This document shows, piece by piece, positions 34,301 through 47,554 of a stretch of DNA of 64,000 bases. The stretch's first letter is position 1; each line of letters begins with the position of its first letter. The translations under genes were made by a program, and so were the position numbers. The notes beneath the pieces were generated by a model that saw nothing but the letters and a program-made list of their open reading frames with translations, was not told the DNA's origin and ran no database searches. The stretch comes from Cardinalis cardinalis (lineage: Eukaryota; Chordata; Aves; Passeriformes; Cardinalidae): positions 1,566,807 through 1,630,806 of the forward strand of contig JACDOX010000151.1 of the NCBI GenBank assembly GCA_014549065.1. Reading direction: 5' to 3'.

Positions 34301-37300
34301 GCTGCATTTATGCCAACCAAGGCCAGCTCCTGCCCTCTCTGCCCAGTCCTCTTATCTCTATCATGTCATTGCAGTTCTGTGCACCATCAGAAATTGGGCA
34401 CTGCTGTTTCTTCCTTCTGTGCTCTGCTCACCCATACTGAACAAAGCCATCAGCACAGATTCTTTTCTTTTCCTTATTTTATTTCTTAATTTTAAGTCAG
34501 TGAGTTGAAAAACCTGTTTTTAATGAAAAGATATGAGCTCTCCGTTAGAAGCAGGACGAATAAAGCCTCCTGAATAAAAAATTCTGCAGGTTATTAAAAG
34601 TGACACATCAAATACAAACTGGATTACAGGGCACAGTGAAGTAATTATTTATTAGAGAGACACAATTAAACTAGTAGGTAACACTTTTTGAAGCCCTGAT
34701 AGATAATGACCACAGGGCAACCCCTTGGGCCCAAGGGATATTCCATATCATGAAGTGCCTGTGAGCACTGAAAAGTGCTGAAAAGTGTCTGAGACATCTC
34801 ATGCCTAAAAGTTTGCCATCCTATTGCCACACTTCCTCTGACAGTTCAGCAACACAGGAGCAACCTTGCTTAGGAAAGGGACACACTCTGTTTAACTGAA
34901 AAGAAAAATAGTAAGACATGCAGTGTCTTACCAGTTATCACAAGGAGCTGCATGGTCCCTTGTACCTCTCTCTGAAAGCTAAGAACAGAGGCTAATTTAA
35001 TATGCTGCCAGATACAGACATTTATGGTTGAACATGCTCAAAACACCTCCTCAAGCCACAATCCAGCTGCTCACAGCAGTCTCCCATCTTTCCACACTCA
35101 AAGCCCCTCNTTCTTGTGATCCCCGCCGAAATAAATAAATATGTAATACTCCTGTTTTCTTCAGGAGAATTTATGTAGAAGATTATTATTAATGTATAAA
35201 AGAATAGACATATGTTCAATTGTAAGCAATGAAGTAATTAAATATAGCAACAGATAAGCAGGGGGCATGGTAAATTTTTTCATCATTTGAGTTTTTAAAG
35301 ATAATATTTCTTTTGAAAAAATGCATGTTAGTTTAAATGGACATGCTATCACTAGACATAGGAATTGGTGAATGAGAGTCTAGGCTTCAGGATGTTAATG
35401 TGGTGCATAAATAGGTCCCAGGCCTAAACAATTAAAAGCTTTTCCCCCCAGGGTTACTATGTGACAAGAGAGTTACAGTTCATGCTCTATTAACCCCTCT
35501 TCTGCCACTGTCAGACATGTTCTTCAAGACAAATTTCCCCAGCTGCTGGTTCCAGAGGAAAGAAAAAGAAAGGAAAGAAAAGCAGTTATTGAACAGGATC
35601 TCATGGGGTTAGGACGAAAGTTAAAATTGCATCTGACTGCAATAGCAGTGCCCTAGGTATCTTGGATGCTGGCAGAACTAATCAGGAGATTTACTAGATA
35701 TAAATAATAACTAACAAGTATAAGTGGACATGAACCGAATTCTAGCCTCATGCAGGTATTGTCTGATCCTTGGTCTAGCAACTTAGTAGAGCAGAGCAGT
35801 GTAAAACGTCTGCAGTGGAAGCACTAGAGAGCAGCAGCACGGGCCCTTTCAACCCAATGGAGATTAAATATGGGACAATAATTTGCTTTTTTAAATGTAG
35901 GACAAATGACCAAAATAGAAGATGCAGCAAGATTAGTAGAGCAGAAAAGTCCAGAGGATGCGGTCATAATTCATTCTGTTATTGAATGCCTGCCGACACG
36001 CAGTGCAACTCAATAAAGGCGCTGCTACCCCTCTGTGCTGCTGGGGAGAGAACAGTGGGGCACAGAGACAGAGGTGTCATGGCTGTGCAAGACTGCACCA
36101 CCCCAGCCCAGGGGACAGGGCTGCCCGTGCCACCCTGCCCCTGCAACAGCAGCCAGCCACGGCGCAAACCGAGCCAATACAGGCAACAAACAGAAAACAG
36201 GCCAGAATGTCTTCAGAGGATTTACCCTTCCATGGAGTGTCACAGATAACACAAACTGTGCCAGCCCAAAATGTGCGAGCAAATGCCTGGCTCTTGATCA
36301 CCTGCTCAGACAGCACAGATACAAGTCTTAATTAACTCTTGATGCAGGGTGTTGTTATAATGATAAATAGCACAATGAAAGTGGAAAAATATTTTCCACC
36401 TGCTGCATTTGGCTCCTGCAGGGCAAAATGGCTCATCTGGATTGTTATGAAGCCATTCATCACTAAGATTTTCTGTTGCCTTCTTACATAGAAAATTGCA
36501 TTTTAAGAGTTTGATGGTGAGTCTGAAGTAATCCTATTGGCTTCAAACAACAACACATTCAAGATATTGAAGAATCTTTGTCTTAATTCAAGGTTTCTAC
36601 TTGATATTTATTTGTGTGACCTGCAGTGCTTACCAGCTGTGGTCACTACCAGCAGTCTGTGCCACAGGGCACTTCAGATGACTGGAAGTTCCACATCTCT
36701 GGAGAAATATGGATATCTGCCTTCCTTAAAAAATAATGGGGCAGAACATCTATTACCTTAGCTTGACCTTATGCACAGAACTCTGATTTATTCTGTGGGT
36801 AATAATGGATGTAAGTGACATTTAACCCTGTTTTTATGCTCCTTTCGAGTGCTATGAAGTCTTTACATCACTGAAAACCAGTACAGGCAGAATTAGTGTC
36901 TTTTGAGGTGATTCACAGAGAACTGCAATGACCATCTAAAACTGGAGGAGCCTATGCATTCCCATGGATCACCACAAGAGAAATTACTCATTCCTGGGTG
37001 AGGAACCTTACTGAATTCTGAGGAACCATGTCCAATCCCTTGGCCATTCCAACCAGCACAGGAGGAGTTCCAGTTTGCTATTACAGATAACCTGATTAAA
37101 AGAAGCATCCAGTTTCACAAGGAAAAGGGGGAAATATAATTTCCATCAGCTGTCTAATCCTAATTGCTTATCAAAGCATAGAAACAAATCCAATAGCATT
37201 ACTACAGCCATGAGAAATTATGGTCATGGTCATTCTCATCTCAGAAGCTGTCAGCCAAAATCAATGCTTCCACAGCTGCCGCAGCATCACCAAGGGACAC

Positions 37301-40300
37301 ANGCATCTTGCAACTTGCTGTGAACACGAGGTAAAGAGCTTTTCCAGAAGCAAGTTGGAAAGAAAGGATTGCAGCCTCAGAATGAGCTAAGGTCACAGTA
37401 TTTNAAATGTTTCTCTATGTTGTAATGTCTCACTCAAACTTGAGCTGCTTGATCATTGAACAGAACTGCCTGCTCCATTGCAACAGACTACAGTAACAGC
37501 ACCTTGCAGCCTGGTACTAAGCAAGGGCCAGGCCATTTCCCAAGCAGAGTTTTTAGACTTGTGAAAAAAACCATCCATTTTTCATTTCATTCCAAACGTT
37601 AATAAATGTCCTCAATTTATCAGTAAAAATTTGAAAATGCATTATATTCTTCCCAAAACATGACAACAAGAATGAATGCCATTTGCCAACAGGATATCTA
37701 TCTTGCTGTAGTCTTCAAACACAACACACCATCTGTTCAGAGTGGAATTATATACTCCTCCTATCCATGTCTCAATCTTCCTGTATATTCATTTATCTCC
37801 TTTCATTCTTTCTTCTTTTCTCTTGCTCACTGCTTGTGGTTGATGGGACTGTGATTAAGCCCAGATGGACAGAGAGGCAAGCAGGCCCCAGCGCAGGGCA
37901 CTCGCCCTGTCACCACAGTGCAAGGAGGTGCCTGTCCTCTGTGCCACAGTCTGCCTGGCTTGTGTGTTTACCCCTCTATTACCAGCCCTGTATCACAGTT
38001 AATAGCAAGCTGTGCTGTGTGCTGATATGCCTCAGGGGAAGAAACATCTGACTTTCCAAATGAATAACTCTTAAAATTATTTAGAAGAAGTCCTCTCAAC
38101 AAGATGATGTATGAGATTATTTGTCATGCAGTGCTTTCCAAAGAGCTTAGACTAGGATACAACATACAGATCTCTAAAGGCTGAGCATTAATAGAAGAGG
38201 AAGTCTGTTCCTGCACCTTGGTGTGTGTTCCAAACCCAGACACCCATCTTGAACAAGTCAAGTTGTCCCCATGTCCTTTGTTCTTCCCAGGTTGTGCCCT
38301 CACTTCAGTAACCAATGACCAACTTCAGGTAGCATTGGTTCAAAGTTACACAAAGCTTGTAGCATTTCTCTCCATTTTAGCATATGAGGAGACAAAACCA
38401 TTATCTCCAGACTGAGCAGTATTTTCAGCTTTCCAGGTTTCTTAAGCAGGGTCAAAAAATACAAGCTTGATTTTGAAACTTACATCTACCCAACTGTAAA
38501 TAGGGTAAATTTCTCCCAAATTTGCCCTAAACCAGGACACCAACCAATGCTCACCCAAAATATCAAACTTCAAGCCATCCTAGATACTGCTGGGGTGCGC
38601 CTTCTTCTCAGCTGGCGTTCACCAGTCTGCTGCTTGCTGCAGGGACCTTTCTGTTAGGCAGAAGCCAAATAATCACCGTCATCAGGAATAAACGATGGAT
38701 GTGTCTTCTACACAGATGTCTTAAAATTGTTGTGAAACAGAAAAATTTAATACTATGAAGATATACTCCACCATGTGTTGTTTACCCCAAACCATTAGCT
38801 CATTAAATGAGGAATGCATAAAGTAGTCAATACTCAGTAACTAAGTCAAATTAAAACAAAATTAAAATGGAAAACGAGCTTTAAGCAATTCCATTTAATC
38901 TCACTGTTTACAGAGCTGGCAGTGATTGCAGGCTGCCTTGGGTGCCCATGCGTCCCCCACAGCGCCCAGCGGCACAGAGGACAAACATTTGACCTCAGCC
39001 CCACACACCTGGAAGTTGTCACCCTTCCTCACAGCACACATGGGTGTTGAGGGATTTAATTTAACAATTCAAAGGTGTACACAGGCCAGAGGTCCTTTAG
39101 TGCTCCCTTCCCTCTGGAATACACAATGCACAGAGTCTATGGTCCAGCTAGTGAATGGGAAAGAAATATTCTCTTTCCTGTAAGCAGCAAGGAACAGAGT
39201 CCATATTTCCCATTGTCTGGAATGCATGTGCCCATCATAGCAACAAGAAAAGTGATACTAATCTACAGGAGAAAAAGGATGTGTAGCTTTAGCCTGAAGA
39301 AGCCAGGTCAGCACCCAAAGAATAGCTGAAACATGCCTTTTTCCTGTGGAGCTCAGGCGTTCTCTCCGTATCTACTCTCATACTCCTGTGTGGCAGCACA
39401 CCTGGAGATTATCTGGAATTTTTTGTCAGATTTTCAGTCTCTTCAGGCTCTTTTTAATGAAATGACACTGAGGAAAAGAGAGCAAGCTGGGATTATGATA
39501 ATGCTGTGTTTTAAACAGAATTATTTAAGGCTCCCAGGAGACAGTTATTTTGATAGCACAGTTAGGGTATCACCAAAACCAGGAGACAGACTCTCCAACC
39601 AGTTTGTTAAGTTAGAAAACTGACATGACTTTATTCAGTGCTGCATACATGGGGGATTGCTCCACCTAACATGTATGTCATTGAATGAGCAGCTCCACTC
39701 TCCAGAAAGCAAGCAGCTTTCAATAAGCAAATGCTCAATGTAATGGATGAAAAACATCATTAATAAAGAATACTGCCACAAACACTGAAAGATGACCCAC
39801 CTTTCAGTAAACTGCACATGCTTTTCATATTTTGTGACTTCATCTCCAGATCTCTTGGAAGTAGCGTATAAATATAAAATATTGCAGCTATCACCCTTCA
39901 TTTTAGCAATCAATTTTGCTCTTATGTGATATTCATGTTTTGCAAAAACAGCTGTTTGAAAGGAGTTTGCTCAGCTGTGTGTGAGCTAAAAGATAGACTG
40001 TTCCAAATGGAGGCGTAAAGTGGGCCAGTGGTAAAGGTGTTTTACAAATTTAATAATTAAGAGTGTGGTTTCCTGAAGAACAAGGAAAAGAGGTCATGTA
40101 AACTTCTGCCTTAAGCAGCTCTCAACTTTTCCAAACATCTGTGTTTTGAAAGCATGACCTTAAACTGTGTTAATCCTCAATATTTACATTGTGATGTTTA
40201 CCTCTATAAGCAGCTGGTGTTTAGACATAACACCATATTTATCAAATACTTGCTTCCTATGTTTGGTTGGGGTTTTGCTTGCCTTCTGGTTAGCAAAATG

Positions 40301-40686
40301 AGTGCTGTGAGCTGACTCAGCCTAGCCAGCTTCCTCAAGCCCACAAAAAATGACAAATGTAGCCAGAGGAGTGCTTCTCCCTTGGAAATGCCATGACTAT
40401 TGATTAGCATTTCACTAACAGCACTGTCCTGGCATCTCCTTATGCCCTCCACACACGGACACTCCCTCAGCTCCATGGTCTACCAAGGGTCAAATCACCC
40501 AGGAGATGAGCAGCTTGCACAAGGCACAGAGTAGCTTCTCCTAGGCGTAACACCAACTAGACACACCTTCACTTTTGACAAACCTTGCCTTCTGCTGTTC
40601 ATTATGAATGCAAACACAAGCCATCTGTTCTCCTGAGGCAAGTCAAAGTTGCTCAAATGCACATGTACTGACTGTGCTTCCTTCAG
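31371..40686. other. Gene-free sequence
   Basis: Open frames up to about 190 codons begin without good starts and show no family similarity. A purine-rich run lies at 35552-35583, and a doubled 10-mer ctgaaaagtg is near 34767-34788. I recognise no transposon here. Confidence 0.6.
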
Positions 40687-40742
40687 CACCGCACTGCTGC
40701 CCAGGGTGCACCTGCTCTACCTGCACCAGAGCCAGCTCCAGG
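40687..40742 (+). other. Isolated exon-like segment with splice-like borders
   Basis: A 56-bp GC-rich stretch flanked by ctgtgcttccttcag and GGGTGAGC, which are good acceptor and donor words. One frame reads TALLPRVHLLYLHQSQLQ. No family is recognised, and no partner exons are seen. Chance is a fair explanation. Confidence 0.15.
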
Positions 40743-43700
40743 GTGAGCACCCAGAAGATGCTTTCTTTTATCTCCGTAACAAATTTCAGGGGTACCTTGT
40801 GGTGAGTTTCCATCTGTTCTGGCTGCTTAGACTCTCTGGGAGGCAGACCTGAAAAAATGAGACACTTCACAGCTGCATTCAGTCTCAGTGGGATGTGGTT
40901 CACTGCCTGTTCTGCCCCAGCCTGAATTCCTCTTGCTCTTGCCGATAACCTCCTCCAAGGGCATCATCTGCTGTGACAAGTATTTTTATGGCTCCTTCAG
41001 TGCTGCAAATGCATGCACATGGTCTGTAACAGACACTGCAGAGCTGTGATCACAGCAGTTTGTAGCAAGCCTGCTTCTTTGGATGCAAATCAGTTATTCT
41101 GGATCACTGAACAATAATCACTGTCAGTAACAGAGAAAAGAAAGGGAAAACTTTCAAGAATGGGGACAAATATCTTTCTAGAACAGGAACTAGATAAGAT
41201 TCTGATGTCCTTAGATCAAACAGCAGTACAATAGATTTCCATCTACACCTTTTCCTGGTCCCTGTACCTGCTGCAGCATTTTTCCAGTNACACCAAACAA
41301 ATGACATTTTCAAATCATTCATGCACCAGGATCACTACAGGCACAACTCTGCATTGACCTTTATGTTAATCTCTGGTGAGGTGTGTGAAATTGAGCAAAA
41401 CAGTACATTAATCACAGCTGACACCATATTTGGGACCCCCAGACATGTAAATGCACTCAGTGCACCCCTGTGAGCAGAATAATTTCCTACCAAGCTGCTT
41501 ACTAAGTTGCAATCCTGCATAAAAACACCTGCATCAGATCCTTATGCTACAGTTATGCTAAATTGGTTTTTGCCCTTTTTATCCTTTTAGTCTTTTTTTT
41601 TTTTTTTCTCTTGTTTGCAAATAGAATTCTTACAGAAAACACCAAAAGAATGAAGCACCTGACTGCCAAATTTCTTTGCTCCAGATTGGTAATTATACAG
41701 TGTGGGTACAAAGGGCTTGAAGCTCTGAATGCTCACTAAATCCTTGAAAAATTTCTAATATTATTTCTGATTTCTCCATCACATGGCTCATTTTTCTCCT
41801 CTTATAAAGCATGAAAGAAGACAACCATGAACCATGAATTCTTGGAAGCGTGCCTATGTGGATTGCACAACTCACAGTTGACAGTATTCAACTCATGAAT
41901 AAATCAGAACTCATCAATAACCCTGATGCGGAATTTCCATGCAAAGTTGCTTTCCAAGGTCCTTTTAAAACTGGGAACTCCAGCAGTGTATTTCATGTCT
42001 TGGAGGTAACATGATCATGCAGACTTCAGTGCTGCTACAGTCACACCTCAGGAGCCCAACACCACAGCCTCTACTGGCTTGAGCCTAGCCACAGACTGGG
42101 ACCCTGGGCATAGCAACCCACCACCACTCCTGCCCAGCCAGCAGGGCTGCTGCGGGCAGCACTCAGCTGCTGGGACCGGGGTTTGGCTCTGCCTCATGCT
42201 CAGCCCACCCCTGCCTGGGGGCAAAAGCCTCCAGAGATGCAGCCAGCAAGGGGGACGTGAAGAAGGGCTGAGAACAAGTCACCCTTGTTTCCCCTGGGAG
42301 TATTTCCAAGATTAATCTCTGCAGAGACAAGAGTCCTGAAATATTTATATGAAGGATTTCATGCTTCAGTGTAAATCCCATTGTAAACCCTACAGAAATG
42401 ACAGGGTTCTTCCTCCTCCCTTTCTCTCCTTGGCTGTCTCTCTCCACGTATATAAAAATAAATGGATAATATCCAGCTAGGCTGAATAAATTCAAAGCTA
42501 TTGAGCTGTGGAATTACAATTGCCCAGAGAAAAGCACAGAAGGAAGTGACTTTCCTTCCTATAATGCAGGGATGAGTAATGGACCATAAACATAAGCTGA
42601 GCTTCTCACCCTCCTGACTGACACAAATACACATCAGTTGGAAGATGCCAGCTCCATTTGAAGTCAGGCACTGCATGTGTTAGAGCTGAGGGAACAGGAG
42701 ATAGGACCATCATTATGGGGGAAAGAACAATGCTACCATCACAGCATAGAATTTCCAAATAGCATAAAGAAATCAAACATAACTGGGAGAGGTGCAAACA
42801 CTAATTTGCAGCATTGAGCACCAAACTTCCCACTGCTATACTCCCTCCACAGACAAGATATTTTTCAGCCAACACTGGTGAGGCACCAGCAGGTCCCAAC
42901 GCCTGAGGCTGATGACAGATTCACCATGAGAAAGAGCTGACATCACACTGCTTTCTCCATGGGAGACATGGCAGGAGACTTTGATCCTTAAACTCCTTGC
43001 CTACTCTAGTATCACAACAGCTTAATAATGTGGTCATCTTCAAGTTTAAAAATACTTCAAACTTTCTTCATTACAAGGATTTTTGCAATGAACTGCACTG
43101 CTGTTGTCAAGCCCAAGGTTCGCTTACGGGAGAATAACTTGTGCAGAGGGCCAATCCCAGTTGCTTCACCACATCAACCTGCCAGTGATCCAGAGCTAAG
43201 CCTGCAAGGAAAGGGTCCCCTTAGCACCATCCCTGTTCATGTTGGCATTGCGGCATGTCTGCTGAGTAGAGGGCTTACTTTGATACATGTGGAATTTCAG
43301 GTGAGAAAAGACACACCTGTAAACTGCACTCCCAGGCATTATGTCCCATGGAGAGCAAGGGCTCAGGCACGCTGATGGATCAGCCAGTATTTGGTGCTGG
43401 GCACACATTATAGATGACAGGCAGTGCCCAAAAAAGCTTTTTGCTCTGAATGAGCTACAAAGGTAGTTATTAAATTTTTGTGAGCTATAAATAAATATGT
43501 CTTTTCATAAAGAGTCTTTTTCCATCTACAGATGAGGGAAAATATAAAGCTTTCACACAGGTGTCTTCAAACAGCACAATGCTGCCTTTTCCAACATCCT
43601 CAGCTTTTGTCTGCTCCCAGAGGTTGCTCTCAACCCCTGGCTCAGTGTCCAGCTCATTAGGTACATGCCTTGTGCTTGGCAGTGCATCCAACAAGGAGCA

Positions 43701-46700
43701 AGGACAGGCAATGCAGAGGGGTTTCAGCACACGCCAGAGCTTCCCAGCTGCAGGCAGAGCCCCGGCAGGACAGAGCAGCCCCAGGTCCAGGGAGGCTGAA
43801 CATCCCCACCCCAGGACAACAGGCTCTTCCTCCTCCCCTGCTCCAGCCTTCAGGGACAGCCAAAAAGCCACAGGGCTTTTTTTCAGAGCCTGAGGTCCTG
43901 CTGCGCACAAACAATAGGAATCCGAGTGAATGGGGCCGAATGGGTCATAATATATGACTTCTTTTTCTCAGTAATTGTTGCATGCTAAATTTAAACAAGA
44001 CAAAGCACATTGTATTTCTGCCTCAACTTTATGAAGAGCTTAGAAGAGCTTTCTAAGCTTCTAGCAGAATTGGTTATTTCAGGTTAATAGAAGTGTTGAG
44101 AGGTCAGTGCTGTGAGCCCAGTGCATGCCTCTGTGTGGAGGATGAGAGTGTGCCAAGGGCAACTAATGCAATGCACAGCAGCAACACTCACATGGGCTGT
44201 CAAAACACTTCCTGCATTTCTTTATTTAATAAAAATTAGGAAATTAGTCCCAGCATTTTAGGAACAGTTAATGCTACAGTAATGTGGTAAGATATAGATA
44301 ATCTATTGCAACATTAATAGGCAATCTCTTAAAATGCATTTACAGCCTCATATAATGGAAGAGGACCCTGAAGTGCCAGCTCAGTAATGTGTACCTGCTT
44401 AATTCTGAGGACACAGCTCTCTCCTGGCAAGCTTCCCTGTGAGACTGGCTTTGGCAAAGCAGAGTCAACATCTGGCTTTCCTGACTCCAGTAAAGGCCAG
44501 TCCCTGCCCACACACAGCATTCGCACTGCACACAACTGCTGCACTCCTCACACACTGGGTTCTGAATTTCAGAAAGGGAAAATCTTGAAAAATGTATCCA
44601 AAGATCAGTAGAATAGGGCAAAAAGCTTCAGAGCCCAATGAAGTGCCATGTTTCCGAGAGGAAATGAGATGGTGGAGAATTAGTGTCTCCTGTAATATTC
44701 CTGCTTCTTTTGACACACTTGAGAGTACCACTGGGGAGGAAGCCCAGGAACACAGCCATCAGCTGCCAGCTCGTGGCACAGGCCACACAGATCATTCCCA
44801 GCCCATTACTGGTGACAGCTTAAAAGTTTGATCTGCTTTTTAGAAGTTAGTGCACAAAAACATTTCAATGCACTATTCCATGTTGGGCATCCATTAAAGG
44901 AAGCAAATACAGTCTAAGCCTTCCCATGTTGTTTGCATAGAGAAAATAAGCGAGCTTTTCTGCCAATATTGTGTCACCTCATAAATTCCCTTCACAGCAG
45001 AGAAGCAGTAAGTGATGTGAAGCAGGCACTAATCCATTCCAGTGAATTACAGCATGGTCCTGAAAGCAGTTTCTTAACACTAGCAGTGGACTGGGTATTT
45101 AGCTATATTTGGTTATTTAGCTGTGAATTTTGGCTGCTGAAAGGCTCACTTCCTATGTTAGGCATGATAAGCAGCCACCTGGGTGTGCAGTCCTAGCATG
45201 AAAGGAGGAGTACTTAATATCTAGTCTCATGTCACCTGGGTGCTGTGCAAGTCTTACATCACTCTGGGGACTGTCTCTAATACCAGACAGCCAGAAAACA
45301 GAAGATGGATTTAATTTGGATCTTTTGCATTAAGGCAAAAGTAATGCTATGACTTGGCTGGATGGAAATGCTACACTGAGTATCTCCACTACACAGCTTA
45401 CATCTGCCAGTAGTAGAAACAGTATGATGGACAAGACAAAAAGAGATCCAAAGAAGCCAATAAGGTTCATTTGAGTAATTAAGTTACTAATCAAGAAAAA
45501 ATGCATCCATGGTGTAACAGGGATGAAACAAGGCAAGTGCNTTTTACAGTGAAAGACACAAAAACTAGACAATTTATTTTCTGTATCCATGTCCATTTGC
45601 ATGGCTTCTGTTTGTAATCAGCACAGAGCCAGAGCAAGATCTTTTCTGGATAAAAAATATTTTAAAGCTCTAGCCATGAGATCAACAGACAGAAATTACT
45701 GTAAAAACCTGTCTAGAGCCCAGCTGTTCCACCCTTGTGAAAAGGAGACAAATAGCCATATACTGCAGGGGACACCTCCAGAGAAAACAGATTCTCACTC
45801 ACTGTCTCCTTGAACTGGGGAGAGACAAATTCTTATGGAATAATTCCATGTGTGCCTTATTAATGCAAACAGCTGCATAGCAAGAAAAACATGAAATCAA
45901 TGACTTGTAAAAACTCCATAAATCTCCTGCACTATGTTGCTGTCTTCCTTATGGTAATGGTCAATACTGAATATTAATTGAAAATCAATGGTACCAATAA
46001 TACTTCAACTAAATACATACCATAGCTCTAAGTTTTCTTGTATCTCCTGTGTGAGGCTTTCTCCAATATCATCTTAAGCACTTAATTTTTTGGCTATAAT
46101 TAAAAATGCTATCATGCACTGTCTGAAAACTGATGACAGTCTGTTCATAAAATCCTGCTAGGAAATGTATCATTGTGATCACAGCTTTACACAGAAGCTT
46201 CTCCATGGAGCCAAGGCAGTGGCATGCATCCATTTAAGATGATCAACTGGGCCTTCAGAATACACAAAGAGAGATTGTTTTTCCCATTAATGGGTACAAA
46301 GGCTGCAGTTTAATTTACAGAAATTATACCCTAGTACCTTCCCAGAAGCATGGCTTTGAATGACAGGCATGTTGATTTTGTAAAACAACATCTGAAATAG
46401 AGTAGCACAAAAACGCTGTCTCCAGTGTGTCCATAGGGCCACTTCACTGCCCATCAGGACAAATGTCCTGGGGCACTAAAGAGATTGCATTTATAATAAT
46501 TATGTTAGAATTACAATGATGAATTCTGATAGCTGTAACTTCTTCAGGGTTATGACTGGAATGCAAAATTACATATGATCTCTTCATCCTTTGCCATTTG
46601 ACTTGCATTTCCTTCAGCAAGACTTGGTAAACCTGAAGTTAGTGTTAGCATTGGTACACCTCCCCTGCAGATTCATGGCAAAAACCCCATTTCAACTGAT

Positions 46701-47528
46701 TGTCAAATTCATACTCTTAATAAAGAAGGATTTAAATATAGTGTAACATCCAAGTAGTTCACAGAATGGTACAACAAGAGTCAGGACGTGAAACAATTAC
46801 AATTAAAAAACCTGAAAATAGAACCTAAGCTGCAAAAAGAATAAAGCTCTGCAGGGATCAGAATTTGTATTTCTCAATGTTGTACAGTTTCGAACGACAG
46901 CTAATTCCAAGTCATAAATTACTTTTCTTTTTAACCCAAAGATATTTTATAACATTTCAATCTATTATACTACAAACTGCAAGTAAACTTTTGTATGAAA
47001 TACGAAGATGCATTGCTTAACTCTCAAAAGGTGTATTTTGACAATGTGTTTTGTTTGTCCCTGACTATTTCTTTGATATCAATACACCCCCATTTTCAGT
47101 GTTAATGAAATAGCAAGTCCCAAAAGAAAAATGTCCCATCAAAAACTCTCCATAGCCAGAAGGCCAGGCTGCCAAAGGCAGAAGAAAATTTGGTAAATTA
47201 AATGCTTCAGCTGTCTTTCTGGAATACCTTATCTCAGCTATCAGTTCTGCGGTTACCTATCCAAACCTCAGACCACAGCTCCTGGGTTGCAGTTCTGCCT
47301 TGCTCTTAGTACTTATGTGAAAAGAACAGCTCTGGGGAATGGGATTTTCCAGGCCAGCAGAAACCACGAACATTTTTTCCTTGGACCTATTCTTAGACTG
47401 AAATATTCATCCTTAAATTGCTTCTGTGTCTCCAACTGGGTTGTCTGGCAAGCTGACAGACAAATCTTCATAAAAGACATACTTGATAAATATGCCCAGA
47501 GAAGTACTTGCAGTCTTGTTACAAAAAG
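40743..47528. other. Gene-free sequence
   Basis: No gene is recognised. A run of 15 T is at 41593-41607. AT-rich blocks at 44220-44340 and 46480-46590 are candidate regulatory DNA. The part 43670-43890 is GC-rich and gives chance frames on both strands. Confidence 0.6.
41593..41607. repeat. Poly-T run of 15
   Basis: Homopolymer without a recognisable element attached. Confidence 0.8.
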
Positions 47529-47554
47529 AAAAAAAAAAAGGGGGGGGGGGGGGG
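47529..47554 (+). repeat. Purine tract A11 G15
   Basis: Eleven A are followed directly by fifteen G, inside a longer purine-rich stretch (47521-47584). A G-run of this length can form G-quadruplex or triplex structures and is prone to length error in sequencing and replication, so the count may not be exact. Confidence 0.85.
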
